A stretch of DNA of 64,000 nt from Pseudomonas wenzhouensis. Lineage in GTDB: Bacteria; Pseudomonadota; Gammaproteobacteria; Pseudomonadales; Pseudomonadaceae. Positions within the stretch are counted from its first letter, which is position 1; each line of letters opens with the position of its first letter. The stretch spans positions 4,340,001-4,404,000 of the forward strand of contig NZ_CP072610.1 of assembly GCF_021029445.1 (NCBI RefSeq), in the 5' to 3' direction. Positions 50,835 through 59,299 of this stretch are shown piece by piece. The notes beneath the pieces were generated by a model, which saw only the letters and a program-made list of their open reading frames with translations, did not search any database and was not told the DNA's origin. Made by a program: the position numbers and the translations under genes.

Positions 50835-51659
50835 TCAAACGCCCCCGGGCAACTCCAGATGTTCCGGCCCGATCTCGGCGTTGCCGGCCAGCAGCAGGGC
50901 GAAGTGGATGACGTTCTCCAGCTCGCGGGTGTTGCCCGGCCAACTGTGCGCCTCCAGCACGGCCTGCGCCGCCGGGCTGATCGACGGAATGCCCAGGCCC
51001 AGGCGCGAGGCGTGGATGCCGAGGAAGTATTCGGCCAGCGGCAGAATATCGCCGACGCGCTGACGCAGCGCCGGGAACAGAAACTGGCCATCGCACAGAT
51101 AGGCGTACAGGCGCTCGTCGAAAGTGCCGGCAGCCACCGTACGCGCCAGGTCGATGCTGCTCGCCGCCAGCAGACGCACATCCACCGGCAGCGCCTGACT
51201 GGCGCCGACGCGATACACCTCGCGGGTTTCCAGCGCGGCCAGCAGCTTGCTCTGCAGAGGCCGCGAGAGGTCGGCGATCTCATCCAGGTAGAGCGTGCCG
51301 CCATTGGCCGAACCGAACCAGCCGGCGCGGCTGCTGGCGGCGCCGACATGGGCGCCTGCAACATGGCCGAACAGCTCGGCCTCGCCCCATTGCGGGCTGA
51401 TCGCCGCGCAGCTCACGGCCACGAACAGGCCGGCGCGCTCACTGTGGCGATGGATGTAGCGCGCCAGCAATTCCTTGCCGGTGCCGGTCTCGCCAAGGAT
51501 CAGCAGCGGCTGGCCATTGCCCGCCAAGGCTTCAGCACGCTCGCGCAACTGGCGCGAACGCGCATCGACGAATACCAGCGCCTTGGCGCGAATGCTCAGC
51601 GGGCTCTTGTCCGCGTCGGCAAAGGTCAGCGGTGCCGGAAAGTCGGCTGAAAAACTCAT
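50835..51659 (-). CDS. degenerate sigma-54 activator (AAA+ core only)
   Basis: 274 aa. Only the AAA+ core of a bacterial enhancer-binding protein is present: no N-terminal sensor (about 25 residues precede the core) and no C-terminal HTH (it ends soon after 'HSWPGNTRELENVIHFAL'). Walker A GETGTGKE and Walker B 'GGTLYLDEIADL' are intact, but the sigma-54-contacting GAFTGA is GAHVGA and the arginine-finger segment FRxDLYYRL is 'FDERLYAYL'. It may have lost activation and act as a partner or modulator. I recall related genes beside oscA/sbp in P. putida. The ATG at 51659 (MSFSADFPAP) is chosen. Confidence 0.85.
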   Translation of the reverse strand: MSFSADFPAPLTFADADKSPLSIRAKALVFVDARSRQLRERAEALAGNGQPLLILGETGTGKELLARYIHRHSERAGLFVAVSCAAISPQWGEAELFGHVAGAHVGAASSRAGWFGSANGGTLYLDEIADLSRPLQSKLLAALETREVYRVGASQALPVDVRLLAASSIDLARTVAAGTFDERLYAYLCDGQFLFPALRQRVGDILPLAEYFLGIHASRLGLGIPSISPAAQAVLEAHSWPGNTRELENVIHFALLLAGNAEIGPEHLELPGGV

Positions 51660-51773
51660 GACGTGCAGCTCCAAGGCCACACCTCACTGGGCGTAGCCTG
51701 TACGTGAAGAAAAAAGAGCGGGCGGCTGCCTGGCCCGACCCCGCTCTGAAAATGGTGTGACGTGGTGACCGGC

Positions 51774-52355
51774 TCAGGCGCGTAGGCGCGACTGCTGTTC
51801 GATGCGGCTCTGCAGGCGATACAGATAGCCGAAGCCCTGCTCCCAGTAACGGTGCCCGGACTTCACGTTGATATGCCCGGCACCAGTGAGAATCGCCGCC
51901 TCGCTGCCCCAGGCCCGCGCCAGCTCCATGGCACGCAGGGCGCTGGCTGCGGCATCGTTGTCGGAACCCACCAACAGGCTGGGAAAAGGCAGCAGATCAC
52001 GCGGCATCGGTGCGAAATTCTGCAGCGGTGCGGGGCAGCCCGGCCGCTCGACATCGGCCGGCGCGACCAGCAGCGCGCCGCGCACACGGCGCAGCAGTTC
52101 GACCGGTGCCTGCGCGGCCCAATGCGCCACCGTCACGCAGCCCAGGCTATGGGCGATGAGGATGAGCGGACGCGGATCGTCGGCGACTGCCTGGTTCAAC
52201 GCGGTGACCCAGTCGCCACGTTGCGGGTTGAGCCAGTCCTTCTGCTCCACACGCGCGCTGTTCGGCAGGCTGCGCTGCCAATGGCTTTGCCAGTGTTCTT
52301 CGGGTGAGCCCTGCCAGCCCGGCAGGATCAGATAACGGATTGCTTCGCTGCCCAT
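51774..52355 (-). CDS. RBBP9/YdeN-type alpha/beta hydrolase
   Basis: 193 aa serine hydrolase. Nucleophile Ser in 'LIAHSLGCVTVAHWA', the opening 'IRYLILPGWQGSPEEHWQSHWQRSLPNSARVEQKDW' is a family marker, Asp in 'LLVGSDNDAAAS', and His in 'LTGAGHINVKSGH'. The substrate is unknown. First of two minus-strand genes with the sigma-54-like protein (114-bp gap) and divergent from oscA, sharing its AT-rich control region, which suggests sulfur-starvation expression. Confidence 0.88.
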   Translation of the reverse strand: MGSEAIRYLILPGWQGSPEEHWQSHWQRSLPNSARVEQKDWLNPQRGDWVTALNQAVADDPRPLILIAHSLGCVTVAHWAAQAPVELLRRVRGALLVAPADVERPGCPAPLQNFAPMPRDLLPFPSLLVGSDNDAAASALRAMELARAWGSEAAILTGAGHINVKSGHRYWEQGFGYLYRLQSRIEQQSRLRA

Positions 52356-52403
52356 GACGGCGCCTCCTTGAATCGAATGGCGTCAGTCTAGGCAGCACGA
52401 ATA

Positions 52404-52530
52404 AATTACAAAAAGAATAAGAACTTATTTACTTATTCCAAAAATTCAATAAATCGCATCACGCCTTATATTTCCAAAAAGCATATAAATGTTCTTAAAC
52501 AATATTTTTAAGAATATTTCCGTCTCTCTA
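52404..52530. promoter_or_regulatory. AT-rich control region hydrolase/oscA (CysB candidate)
   Basis: About 75% A/T in a GC-rich genome. It contains ACAAAAAGAATAA (52408-52420), GAATAAG...CTTATTC (about 52414-52437), and a perfect 8-7-8 inverted repeat TTCTTAAA/TTTAAGAA (52492-52514) overlapping AAGAATATTTC (52510-52520). Two blocks are identical to ones upstream of lsfA. Confidence 0.6.
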
Positions 52531-52600
52531 CTATCCGCTCCACGCCAGCGTCGGTACTCCATACCGCCGCCGTGGCGACCTATTCACAAGGAGCCTGGAA

Positions 52601-52783
52601 ATGACCGCGACGCTGAGAAACCTCGAAGGCCAGGATGAAGCCAGCATCCTGCGCGAGATTCAGACCGCCCTGCATGGCCTGAAATTCGGTTCGGTGGAAA
52701 TCACCGTGCACAACGGCCAGGTCGTGCAGATCGAGCGCAAGGAAAAGATCCGCCTGCAACAACCGAGTACCAAGAACAGCTGA
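52601..52783 (+). CDS. oscA: OscA, small sulfur-starvation protein (DUF2292/YezD family)
   Basis: 60 aa: 'EASILREIQTALHGLKFGSVEITVHNGQVVQIERKEKIRL' is the complete DUF2292 domain. OscA was named in pseudomonads for a role in organosulfur use during sulfur limitation (and chromate stress); its biochemistry is unknown. A strong AAGGAG lies 8 nt before the ATG. It precedes sbp-cysT-cysW-cysA by 102 bp and is likely the first gene of that transcript. Confidence 0.92.
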   Translation: MTATLRNLEGQDEASILREIQTALHGLKFGSVEITVHNGQVVQIERKEKIRLQQPSTKNS

Positions 52784-52885
52784 CACATGATGCGGCCCGA
52801 CTGGACCACCAGAGGGCTCGAGAAAGATCGCCCCGCCTGACAGCCAATACGCCAACACAAGAATTTCACAGTTAGGAGCTGCACC

Positions 52886-53884
52886 ATGTCCCTTCGTCGT
52901 TTTGCCCTGGCCGCGCTGGCCAGCAGTCTGATCGCCGGCCCGGTGGCCGCCGCACAAACCCTGCTCAACGTGTCCTACGACCCGACCCGTGAGCTGTACA
53001 GCGAATTCAACGCCGCCTTCAACAAGCACTGGCAGGCCCAGGGCAATGAAGCGGTGACCATCCAGCAATCCCACGGTGGCTCGGGCAAGCAGGCCCGTGC
53101 GGTGATCGACGGCCTGCGCGCCGACGTGGTGACCCTGGCCCTGGCCGGCGATATCGACGAGCTGTACAAGATCGGCAAGCTGATCCCGCAGAACTGGCAG
53201 GAGCGCCTGCCGGACGCCAGCACCCCCTACACCTCGACCATCGTGTTCCTGGTGCGCAAGGGCAACCCGAAAGGCCTGAAGGACTGGGATGACCTGGTCA
53301 AGCCGGGCGTGGAAGTGATCACCCCGAACCCGAAAACCTCCGGTGGTGCACGCTGGAACTTCCTCGCTGCCTGGGCCTATGCCCAGCAGAAGTACGGCAG
53401 CGAAGCCGAGGCCAAGGCCTTTACCGAGAAGCTCTACAAGAACGTCCCGGTGCTCGATACCGGCGCCCGCGGCTCGACCATCACCTTCGTCAACAACGGC
53501 ATCGGCGACGTGCTGCTGGCCTGGGAGAACGAGGCCTTCCTGGCGCTCAAGGAAGAAGGCGGGGAGAACTTCGAGATCGTCGCGCCGTCGCTGTCGATCC
53601 TCGCCGAACCGCCGGTAAGCGTGGTCGATCAGAACGTCGACAAGAAAGGCACCCGCAAAGTCGCCGAGGCCTACCTCAACTACCTGTACAGCGAGGAAGG
53701 CCAGCGCATCGCCGCCAAGCACTTCTACCGCCCACGCAACCAGGCGGTGGCGGCCGAGTTCGCCAAGCAGTTCCCGCAGCTCAAGCTGGTAACCATCGAC
53801 GCTGACTTCGATGGCTGGAAAACCGCTCAGCCGAAGTTCTTCAACGACGGCGGCGTGTTCGACCAGATCTACCAAGCCCAGTGA
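52886..53884 (+). CDS. sbp: Sbp, sulfate-binding periplasmic protein
   Basis: 332 aa with a signal peptide ([20 protein letters not shown], cut after AAA). All residues known to bind sulfate in Salmonella Sbp are in place: Asp of 'SYDPTREL', Ser of GGSGK, SGG of 'KTSGGARW', Ala of 'GARGST' and Trp of 'AWENEA'. This contrasts with the CysP-type protein at 36.3 kb. It feeds the CysTWA transporter directly downstream. Confidence 0.95.
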   Translation: MSLRRFALAALASSLIAGPVAAAQTLLNVSYDPTRELYSEFNAAFNKHWQAQGNEAVTIQQSHGGSGKQARAVIDGLRADVVTLALAGDIDELYKIGKLIPQNWQERLPDASTPYTSTIVFLVRKGNPKGLKDWDDLVKPGVEVITPNPKTSGGARWNFLAAWAYAQQKYGSEAEAKAFTEKLYKNVPVLDTGARGSTITFVNNGIGDVLLAWENEAFLALKEEGGENFEIVAPSLSILAEPPVSVVDQNVDKKGTRKVAEAYLNYLYSEEGQRIAAKHFYRPRNQAVAAEFAKQFPQLKLVTIDADFDGWKTAQPKFFNDGGVFDQIYQAQ

Positions 53885-53976
53885 TTGCCACGGCGCGTCC
53901 GCCCATGTAGGGCGGATGCAGCCGCAAGATCGTCGCAGCCAGTGGCGGGTTCCACCCGCCCTACCAAGGAGCTTGC

Positions 53977-54795
53977 ATGTCTCGCCGCACTTCCCCCGTC
54001 ATACCCGGCTTCGGGCTGACGCTGGGTTACACCCTGGTGTACCTCAGCCTGTTGGTGCTGATTCCCCTGGGTGCCATGTTCGTCCACGCGGCCCAGCTCA
54101 CCTGGGATCAGTTCTGGGCCATCATTTCCTCACCGCGCGTGCTGGCCGCCCTGAAACTTAGCTTCGGCACGGCCTTTCTCGCGGCCATCATCAACGGCGT
54201 GATCGGTACCCTGCTGGCCTGGGTGCTGGTGCGCTACACCTTCCCCGGCCGCAAGATCATCGAAGCGATGATCGACCTGCCCTTCGCCCTGCCCACAGCC
54301 GTTGCCGGTATCGCCCTGACCGCGCTCTATGCGCCCAACGGTCTGATCGGCCAGTTCGCCACGTCCCTGGGCTTCAAGATCGCCTACACCCCGCTGGGTA
54401 TCACCCTGGCACTGACCTTCGTCACCCTGCCCTTCGTCGTGCGCACCCTGCAGCCGGTGCTGGCCGACATCCCCCGCGAGGTCGAGGAAGCCGCCGCCTG
54501 CCTCGGTGCCAAGCCATTACAGGTGGCGCGCCACGTGCTGCTGCCGGCGCTGCTGCCAGCCTGGCTGACCGGCTTCGCCCTGGCCTTCGCCCGTGGCGTT
54601 GGTGAATACGGCTCGGTGATCTTCATCGCCGGCAATATGCCGATGAAGACCGAGATCCTGCCCCTGCTGATCATGGTGCAACTGGACCAGTACAACTACG
54701 CCGGCGCCACCGCCATCGGCGTGCTGATGCTGGTGGTGTCGTTCGTCCTGCTGCTGCTGATCAACCTGCTGCAGCGCCGCATCAGCCGTTCTTGA
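53977..54795 (+). CDS. cysT: CysT (CysU), sulfate ABC transporter permease (set 2)
   Basis: 272 aa, six membrane segments. '[29 protein letters not shown]' and the EAA loop '[60 protein letters not shown]'. The ATG follows AAGGAG 7 nt upstream. It is clearly diverged from the set 1 CysT at 35.4 kb, so the two are paralogues rather than a recent duplication. Confidence 0.95.
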   Translation: MSRRTSPVIPGFGLTLGYTLVYLSLLVLIPLGAMFVHAAQLTWDQFWAIISSPRVLAALKLSFGTAFLAAIINGVIGTLLAWVLVRYTFPGRKIIEAMIDLPFALPTAVAGIALTALYAPNGLIGQFATSLGFKIAYTPLGITLALTFVTLPFVVRTLQPVLADIPREVEEAAACLGAKPLQVARHVLLPALLPAWLTGFALAFARGVGEYGSVIFIAGNMPMKTEILPLLIMVQLDQYNYAGATAIGVLMLVVSFVLLLLINLLQRRISRS

Positions 54796-54805
54796 GGAGC
54801 CAGGC

Positions 54806-55678
54806 ATGTCATCTGCAACCCTGACGGCCAGCGCCGTCAACAACGCCGCGCGTCGCGGCAACCCCCTGGGCCGCCGCCTGCTGATCATCTCGGCCTGGCT
54901 GGTGTTCGCCTTCTTCCTGCTGCTGCCGTTGTTCGTGGTGGCGACCGAGGCGCTCAAGCAGGGCGTCGGCGTGTTCGTCAGCTCGATCCTCGAACCCGAT
55001 GCCGTCAGCGCGCTGAAACTGACCCTGCTCGCCGTGGGCATCGCCGTGCCACTCAACCTGGTGTTCGGCGTAGCCGCCGCCTGGTGTGTGAGCAAGTACG
55101 AGTTTCGCGGCAAGAGCATTCTGGTGACCCTGATCGACCTACCGTTCTCGGTGTCGCCGGTGATCGCCGGTCTGATCTACGTGCTGCTGTTCGGCGCCCA
55201 GGGCTTCTTCGGCCCCTGGCTGCGCGAGCACGACATCCAGATCATCTTCGCCCTGCCCGGCATCGTCCTGGCGACCATCTTCGTCACCGTGCCCTTCGTC
55301 GCCCGCGAGCTGATCCCGCTGATGCAGGAACAGGGCACGCAGGAGGAAGAGGCCGCGCGCCTGCTCGGTGCCAACGGCTGGCAGATGTTCTGGCACGTGA
55401 CCCTGCCCAATATCAAATGGGGCCTGATCTACGGCGTGGTGCTGTGCACCGCCCGGGCGATGGGCGAGTTCGGCGCGGTATCGGTGGTCTCCGGGCACAT
55501 CCGCGGCTACACCAACACGCTGCCGCTGCATGTCGAGATTCTCTATAACGAATACAATCACGTCGCCGCCTTCAGCGTTGCAAGCCTGCTGCTGCTTCTG
55601 GCGCTGTTCATCCTGCTGCTCAAGCAGTGGAGCGAATCCCGTATCAACCGCCGCAAAGCCAGTGCTGGCGAGGAATAA
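54806..55678 (+). CDS. cysW: CysW, sulfate ABC transporter permease (set 2)
   Basis: 290 aa, six membrane segments, with '[44 protein letters not shown]' and the EAA loop '[56 protein letters not shown]'. GAGGAG precedes the ATG. Two bp separate it from cysA. Compared with set 1 it has a longer N-terminus. Confidence 0.95.
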   Translation: MSSATLTASAVNNAARRGNPLGRRLLIISAWLVFAFFLLLPLFVVATEALKQGVGVFVSSILEPDAVSALKLTLLAVGIAVPLNLVFGVAAAWCVSKYEFRGKSILVTLIDLPFSVSPVIAGLIYVLLFGAQGFFGPWLREHDIQIIFALPGIVLATIFVTVPFVARELIPLMQEQGTQEEEAARLLGANGWQMFWHVTLPNIKWGLIYGVVLCTARAMGEFGAVSVVSGHIRGYTNTLPLHVEILYNEYNHVAAFSVASLLLLLALFILLLKQWSESRINRRKASAGEE

Positions 55679-55680
55679 AC

Positions 55681-56676
55681 ATGAGTATCGAAATCCGTAA
55701 CGTCAGCAAGAACTTCAATGCGTTCAAGGCGCTGAACGAGATCAACCTGAACATCCAGAGCGGCGAACTGGTCGCCCTGCTCGGCCCGTCCGGCTGCGGC
55801 AAGACCACCCTGCTGCGCATCATCGCCGGCCTGGAAACCCCGGACAGCGGCACCATCGAGTTCCACGGCGAGGACGTCTCCAACCACGACGTGCGTGATC
55901 GCAACGTCGGCTTCGTGTTCCAGCACTACGCGCTGTTTCGCCATATGACGGTGTTCGATAACGTCGCTTTCGGCCTGCGCATGAAGCCCAAGGGTCAGCG
56001 CCCGAGCGAAGAGGTGATCAAGCGCAAGGTCCACGAACTGCTCGACCTGGTGCAGCTCGACTGGCTCGGCGATCGCTACCCGGAGCAGCTCTCCGGCGGT
56101 CAGCGCCAGCGTATCGCCCTGGCCCGCGCCCTGGCCGTGGAGCCGCGCGTACTGCTGCTCGACGAACCCTTCGGCGCGCTGGATGCCAAGGTGCGCAAGG
56201 AGCTGCGCCGCTGGCTGGCGCGCCTGCACGAGGACGTGCACCTGACCAGCGTATTCGTCACCCACGACCAGGAAGAAGCCATGGAAGTGGCCGACCGCAT
56301 CGTGGTGATGAACAAGGGCGTGATCGAGCAGATCGGTACACCGGCCGAGGTTTACGAGAATCCAGCCAGCGATTTCGTCTACCACTTCCTCGGTGATGCC
56401 AATCGCCTGTATGTGGGCAACGATCATCACGTGCTGTTCCGCCCGCACGAGGTCGACCTGTCCAGCGAACCGAGCCCGGAGCACAAGGCCGGCGAGGTGC
56501 GCGACATTCGTCTGCTCGGCGCCATCACCCGCATTACGCTGAAGGTCGAGGGCCAGGACGAGCTGATCGAGGCCGAGGTGGCCAAGGATCACCTGAGCCT
56601 GAACAACCTGGGCCGTGGCACCACGCTGTACTTCAAGCCCAAGGGCGGCAAGCCGGTGAGCAACCCGGCCGGCTGA
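55681..56676 (+). CDS. cysA: CysA, sulfate/thiosulfate ABC transporter ATP-binding protein
   Basis: 331 aa: Walker [10 protein letters not shown], '[24 protein letters not shown]', signature LSGGQRQR, Walker [13 protein letters not shown]-loop '[15 protein letters not shown]', and a C-terminal TOBE-like regulatory domain from about residue 240 ('[11 protein letters not shown]', 'LFRPHEVDL'). The ATG at 55681 ([10 protein letters not shown]) follows the cysW stop by 2 bp. It is the only CysA in the window and probably serves both permease sets. Confidence 0.95.
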   Translation: MSIEIRNVSKNFNAFKALNEINLNIQSGELVALLGPSGCGKTTLLRIIAGLETPDSGTIEFHGEDVSNHDVRDRNVGFVFQHYALFRHMTVFDNVAFGLRMKPKGQRPSEEVIKRKVHELLDLVQLDWLGDRYPEQLSGGQRQRIALARALAVEPRVLLLDEPFGALDAKVRKELRRWLARLHEDVHLTSVFVTHDQEEAMEVADRIVVMNKGVIEQIGTPAEVYENPASDFVYHFLGDANRLYVGNDHHVLFRPHEVDLSSEPSPEHKAGEVRDIRLLGAITRITLKVEGQDELIEAEVAKDHLSLNNLGRGTTLYFKPKGGKPVSNPAG

Positions 56677-56685
56677 TCGCTCGCT

Positions 56686-56710
56686 GCCCGGAGCCGAACA
56701 CGCTCCGGGC
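56686..56710 (+). terminator. hairpin after cysA
   Basis: GCCCGGAGC-CGAACAC-GCTCCGGGC, 9-bp stem 9 bp after the stop; followed by GCCCCTC, no T-run. Position suggests the operon end. Confidence 0.65.
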
Positions 56711-56994
56711 GCCCCTCACGTGTGGCTGCCAGCGGCGGGCAGGCAGCCGCATCGCTCGCCTGTGCAAGCCGCCCCCGCCTCAGCGCATCTGCCCTTTGCA
56801 GTCCCACCCAGCGCTGATACCAACAGCATCGAGCGCCCGCACAATCTGACGAAAAGCCCATGAACGGTAGCGATTTCCGACGAAATCACTCTTTTGGGTC
56901 ATGCTACAGGGCGTCCGACGCAGTAGTCTTGGCGCTGCGTCCTTGACGCTGCCCACTGCATACCTGCTCAAAACAATAACAAGGAGCACCCCGG
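56711..56994. other. intergenic region cysA to the 248-aa gene
   Basis: 284 bp without a gene. No repeat of the common families. The half nearest 56995 has GCGATTTCCGACGAAATCAC (an internal GATTTC/GAAATC pair at about 56870-56887) and an ACAAGGAGCA ribosome site at 56979-56988. I cannot identify a convincing promoter. Confidence 0.45.
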
Positions 56995-57741
56995 ATGCGC
57001 TGTAAAGCACTGTTACGCCATGCCGTTCTCTGGACGCTGGGCGTCTTCATCGGGCTCTCGCCGATGAACATCGCCCACGCCGTCAGCCTGCAGGAACAGA
57101 TTCAGATACACGCCAGCCGCGCCACCAGCAGCCTGATGCTGTTACGTGGCGAAGGTTTCCAGAAGACTCACCAGCAACGCCTGGACGCCGACCTGACCGC
57201 GCTGGCGGGTGCCATGCAGAGCCTGGCGCAAGGCAACGCCGCACTTACCAGCGCCCATCAGGCACTCGTTACCCAATTGCGCAACGGTGTTTCCTATGGC
57301 CCCGGCGAAGAGAACGTACCCTGGCGCTTCACCGAAGACCTGAGCCGTGCCCTGCGCGATTTTCTCAGCGCCGCACGCGCCCTACCCGGCGCCGAAGGCC
57401 AGAGCGAGCTGGCGGCGAAGATCGAATACCTCAGCGTGCAATACCTCAGCCGCTCCTACCTGGGCAACTTCGAGATCGCCCGCGAGCAGCCCGACACCTA
57501 CCTCGGCCAGGACGAACGCCTGCTGCTGCCGGCCATCGACAAAGAGCTGCAGGCACTCCCGGCACAGTCCGATCCGCAGGTGGTCAAACTGCAGACCCGC
57601 TGGAGCTATCTGCGCACGGCACTGGCCGACATGAACAGCCAGAGCAACGCCCTGCAGAGCGTCTCCGGCCGCCCCTTCGCGCCCATCACCGTGGATCGCC
57701 ACACCCGCGCGATGACGGCGCAATGGATGGCGATGTTCTAG
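56995..57741 (+). CDS. unrecognised secreted alpha-helical protein
   Basis: 248 aa, not recognised. An N-terminal hydrophobic stretch (residues 9-29) ending 'NIAHAVS' looks like a cleavable signal. The mature part is almost all helix, with heptad-like leucine spacing ('LDADLTALAGAMQSLAQGNAALTSAHQALVTQL', 'LAAKIEYLSVQYLSRSYLGNF'), and contains no cysteine and no second membrane segment; the arrangement resembles sensor-type periplasmic four-helix bundles but without a signalling domain. GGAG precedes the ATG. It stands alone between repeats. Confidence 0.75.
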   Translation: MRCKALLRHAVLWTLGVFIGLSPMNIAHAVSLQEQIQIHASRATSSLMLLRGEGFQKTHQQRLDADLTALAGAMQSLAQGNAALTSAHQALVTQLRNGVSYGPGEENVPWRFTEDLSRALRDFLSAARALPGAEGQSELAAKIEYLSVQYLSRSYLGNFEIAREQPDTYLGQDERLLLPAIDKELQALPAQSDPQVVKLQTRWSYLRTALADMNSQSNALQSVSGRPFAPITVDRHTRAMTAQWMAMF

Positions 57742-57748
57742 AAAGTCT

Positions 57749-57902
57749 CGCGGCTGAAGCCCCTCCCACAGCCTCTCAAGCTTGTGGGGGGCTTCAGCCG
57801 CGCTCCGGTGACTTCATAGGAGCCGCGCCCCGCGGCGAATCATGCCGGCAACGCCAATCGAGCGTCACGGCGACGATCATTTCGCGCCGGGGCGGCGCTC
57901 CT
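57749..57902. repeat. two intergenic stem repeats
   Basis: First stem: CGCGGCTGAAGC facing GCTTCAGCCGCG (57749-57802), with CCTCCCACA/TTGTGGGGG continuing the pairing. Second: AGGAGCCGC facing GCGGCGCTCCT (57818-57902). Both fill the gap between convergent genes. Confidence 0.82.
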
Positions 57903-57917
57903 GCGGGTAGGGCAGAC

Positions 57918-58442
57918 TCAGGCCAGCGCCTTCTTCTCGCGGATGCAGGTCGGCCCGGCGCGCTCCACCACGGCCTGCTCGACGTCCTTGCGCAGACCGA
58001 GCAGAAAGGCCAGCTCAGCGACCACGAACAGCGGGCCGACCACCAAGCCCATGACGTCATCGACGAACGCCGGCTTGCGTCCTTCGTAGTAGTGCCCGAT
58101 GAACTGGATGATCCAGCCGATCACGAACAGGCCAATGCCTGCCGTCAGCCACAGGGCAGTGGAGGCAACCGCCAGGCTGGCGCCCGCCCATAGGCACAGC
58201 CCCAGCAACGCGGTCATGAGCAGGCCGAAGCGGGTGTCCAGACGCAGGTAGAACCATGCCGACGCCAACGCCACCAGTGTGGCCGGCGCCAGCCACAGGC
58301 CAGCGATTTCGAAACCGGGCCGCGACAGCAGCACGGCGACAGCCAGCACGATCATCGGGATGCCGATGAAATGGCTGGCGATATTGCGCCGGTCGCGGTG
58401 GTAGGCGGCATACTGCGCCAGGTGATCGACGAGGGTTTTCAT
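57918..58442 (-). CDS. Mpo1-like (DUF962) membrane protein
   Basis: 174 aa with four membrane segments. The metal-binding histidine pattern of the family is visible: 'HRDRRNIASHFIGIP' near the start and 'IGHYYEGRKPAFVDD' later. Yeast Mpo1 is an Fe-dependent dioxygenase that oxidises 2-hydroxy fatty acids; a similar lipid reaction is plausible here but unproven. The ATG at 58442 (MKTLVDHLAQ) is chosen. Divergent from the Crp/Fnr regulator, sharing 112 bp that include a perfect palindrome. Confidence 0.88.
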   Translation of the reverse strand: MKTLVDHLAQYAAYHRDRRNIASHFIGIPMIVLAVAVLLSRPGFEIAGLWLAPATLVALASAWFYLRLDTRFGLLMTALLGLCLWAGASLAVASTALWLTAGIGLFVIGWIIQFIGHYYEGRKPAFVDDVMGLVVGPLFVVAELAFLLGLRKDVEQAVVERAGPTCIREKKALA

Positions 58443-58504
58443 TGTTATCGTCCTCAGGTGTGAAACGGGCCTGAGCATGATCGCCTCGCCCAACGCCGTC
58501 GCAC

Positions 58505-58520
58505 TGTCGGCTAGCCGACA
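58505..58520. promoter_or_regulatory. perfect 16-bp palindrome, candidate Crp/Fnr-type operator
   Basis: TGTCGGCTAGCCGACA, perfectly symmetric, halfway between the divergent Mpo1-like and Crp/Fnr genes (50 bp before the regulator start). The layout TGTCG-N6-CGACA is that of a Crp/Fnr site (TGTGA-N6-TCACA) with altered inner bases. Confidence 0.6.
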
Positions 58521-58554
58521 ATGGCTGCTGCGGCCACAGCCTACAGGAGTCGTA

Positions 58555-59238
58555 ATGCCCGATCCGCGTCACTACCTCGGCCAGCTGAGCCAGGGTCACT
58601 GGTTCGCTGCGCTGCCCCAGGCGCTGCGTCATACCCTGCTGAACATGGCCCAGGTGCAGCGCCTGGATGCCGGCCAGCGGCTGTTTCACCGTGGCGACAA
58701 ACCCAGTGGGCTGTATGCGGTGGTCGAAGGCGCGGTGCGCGTCGGTGCGGTCAGCGAAACCGGCAAGGAGGCGCTGCTGACCCTGGTCGAGCCGCCCTAC
58801 TGGTTCGGCGAGATTTCCCTGTTCGATGGCCTGCCGCGCACCCACGATGCCTTCGCCGACAGCGCCAGCACCCTGCTGCTGTTGCCGCAGGCCGGACTGC
58901 TCGCCCTGCTCGAACGCGAGCCGCAGCACTGGCGCGACTTCGCCCTGCTGATGAGCCACAAGCTGCGTCTGGCCTTTATCGCCCTGGAAGACATGAGCCT
59001 GCTGCCGGCCGCACCCCGCCTGGCTCGGCGCCTGCTGTTGATCGCCGAGAACTACGGCGAGAGCGAGCCACGCCGCGTGCTGCACCTGGCCCAGGAACAA
59101 CTGGCGCTGATGCTCTCGCTGTCACGCCAGACCACCAACCAGATTCTCAAGGAGCTGCAGGCGCAGGGCGTGGTGCAACTCACCTATGGCGAGATCGAGA
59201 TTCTCGACTTCGAGCACCTGCGCCGCCTGGCCACCTGA
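58555..59238 (+). CDS. Crp/Fnr family transcriptional regulator
   Basis: 227 aa: cyclic-nucleotide-binding fold (about 20-140; 'RLFHRGDKPSGLYAVVEGAVRVG', 'FGEISLFDGLPRTHDAFADS') and C-terminal winged HTH ('EQLALMLSLSRQTTNQILKELQAQGVVQLTYGEIEI'). The recognition helix reads SRQTTNQ where E. coli CRP has SRETVGR, so half-site preference should differ from TGTGA. No N-terminal cysteine cluster, hence not an Fnr oxygen sensor. The ATG at 58555 has AGGAG 6 nt upstream. 61 bp precede the PhoD-like gene, probably co-transcribed. Confidence 0.92.
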   Translation: MPDPRHYLGQLSQGHWFAALPQALRHTLLNMAQVQRLDAGQRLFHRGDKPSGLYAVVEGAVRVGAVSETGKEALLTLVEPPYWFGEISLFDGLPRTHDAFADSASTLLLLPQAGLLALLEREPQHWRDFALLMSHKLRLAFIALEDMSLLPAAPRLARRLLLIAENYGESEPRRVLHLAQEQLALMLSLSRQTTNQILKELQAQGVVQLTYGEIEILDFEHLRRLAT

Positions 59239-59299
59239 ACCGCTGGCCTCCTGCCACTGTCCAAGCCCTGTCGTGTTTTCCGCCAAAAGAACCGTATCG

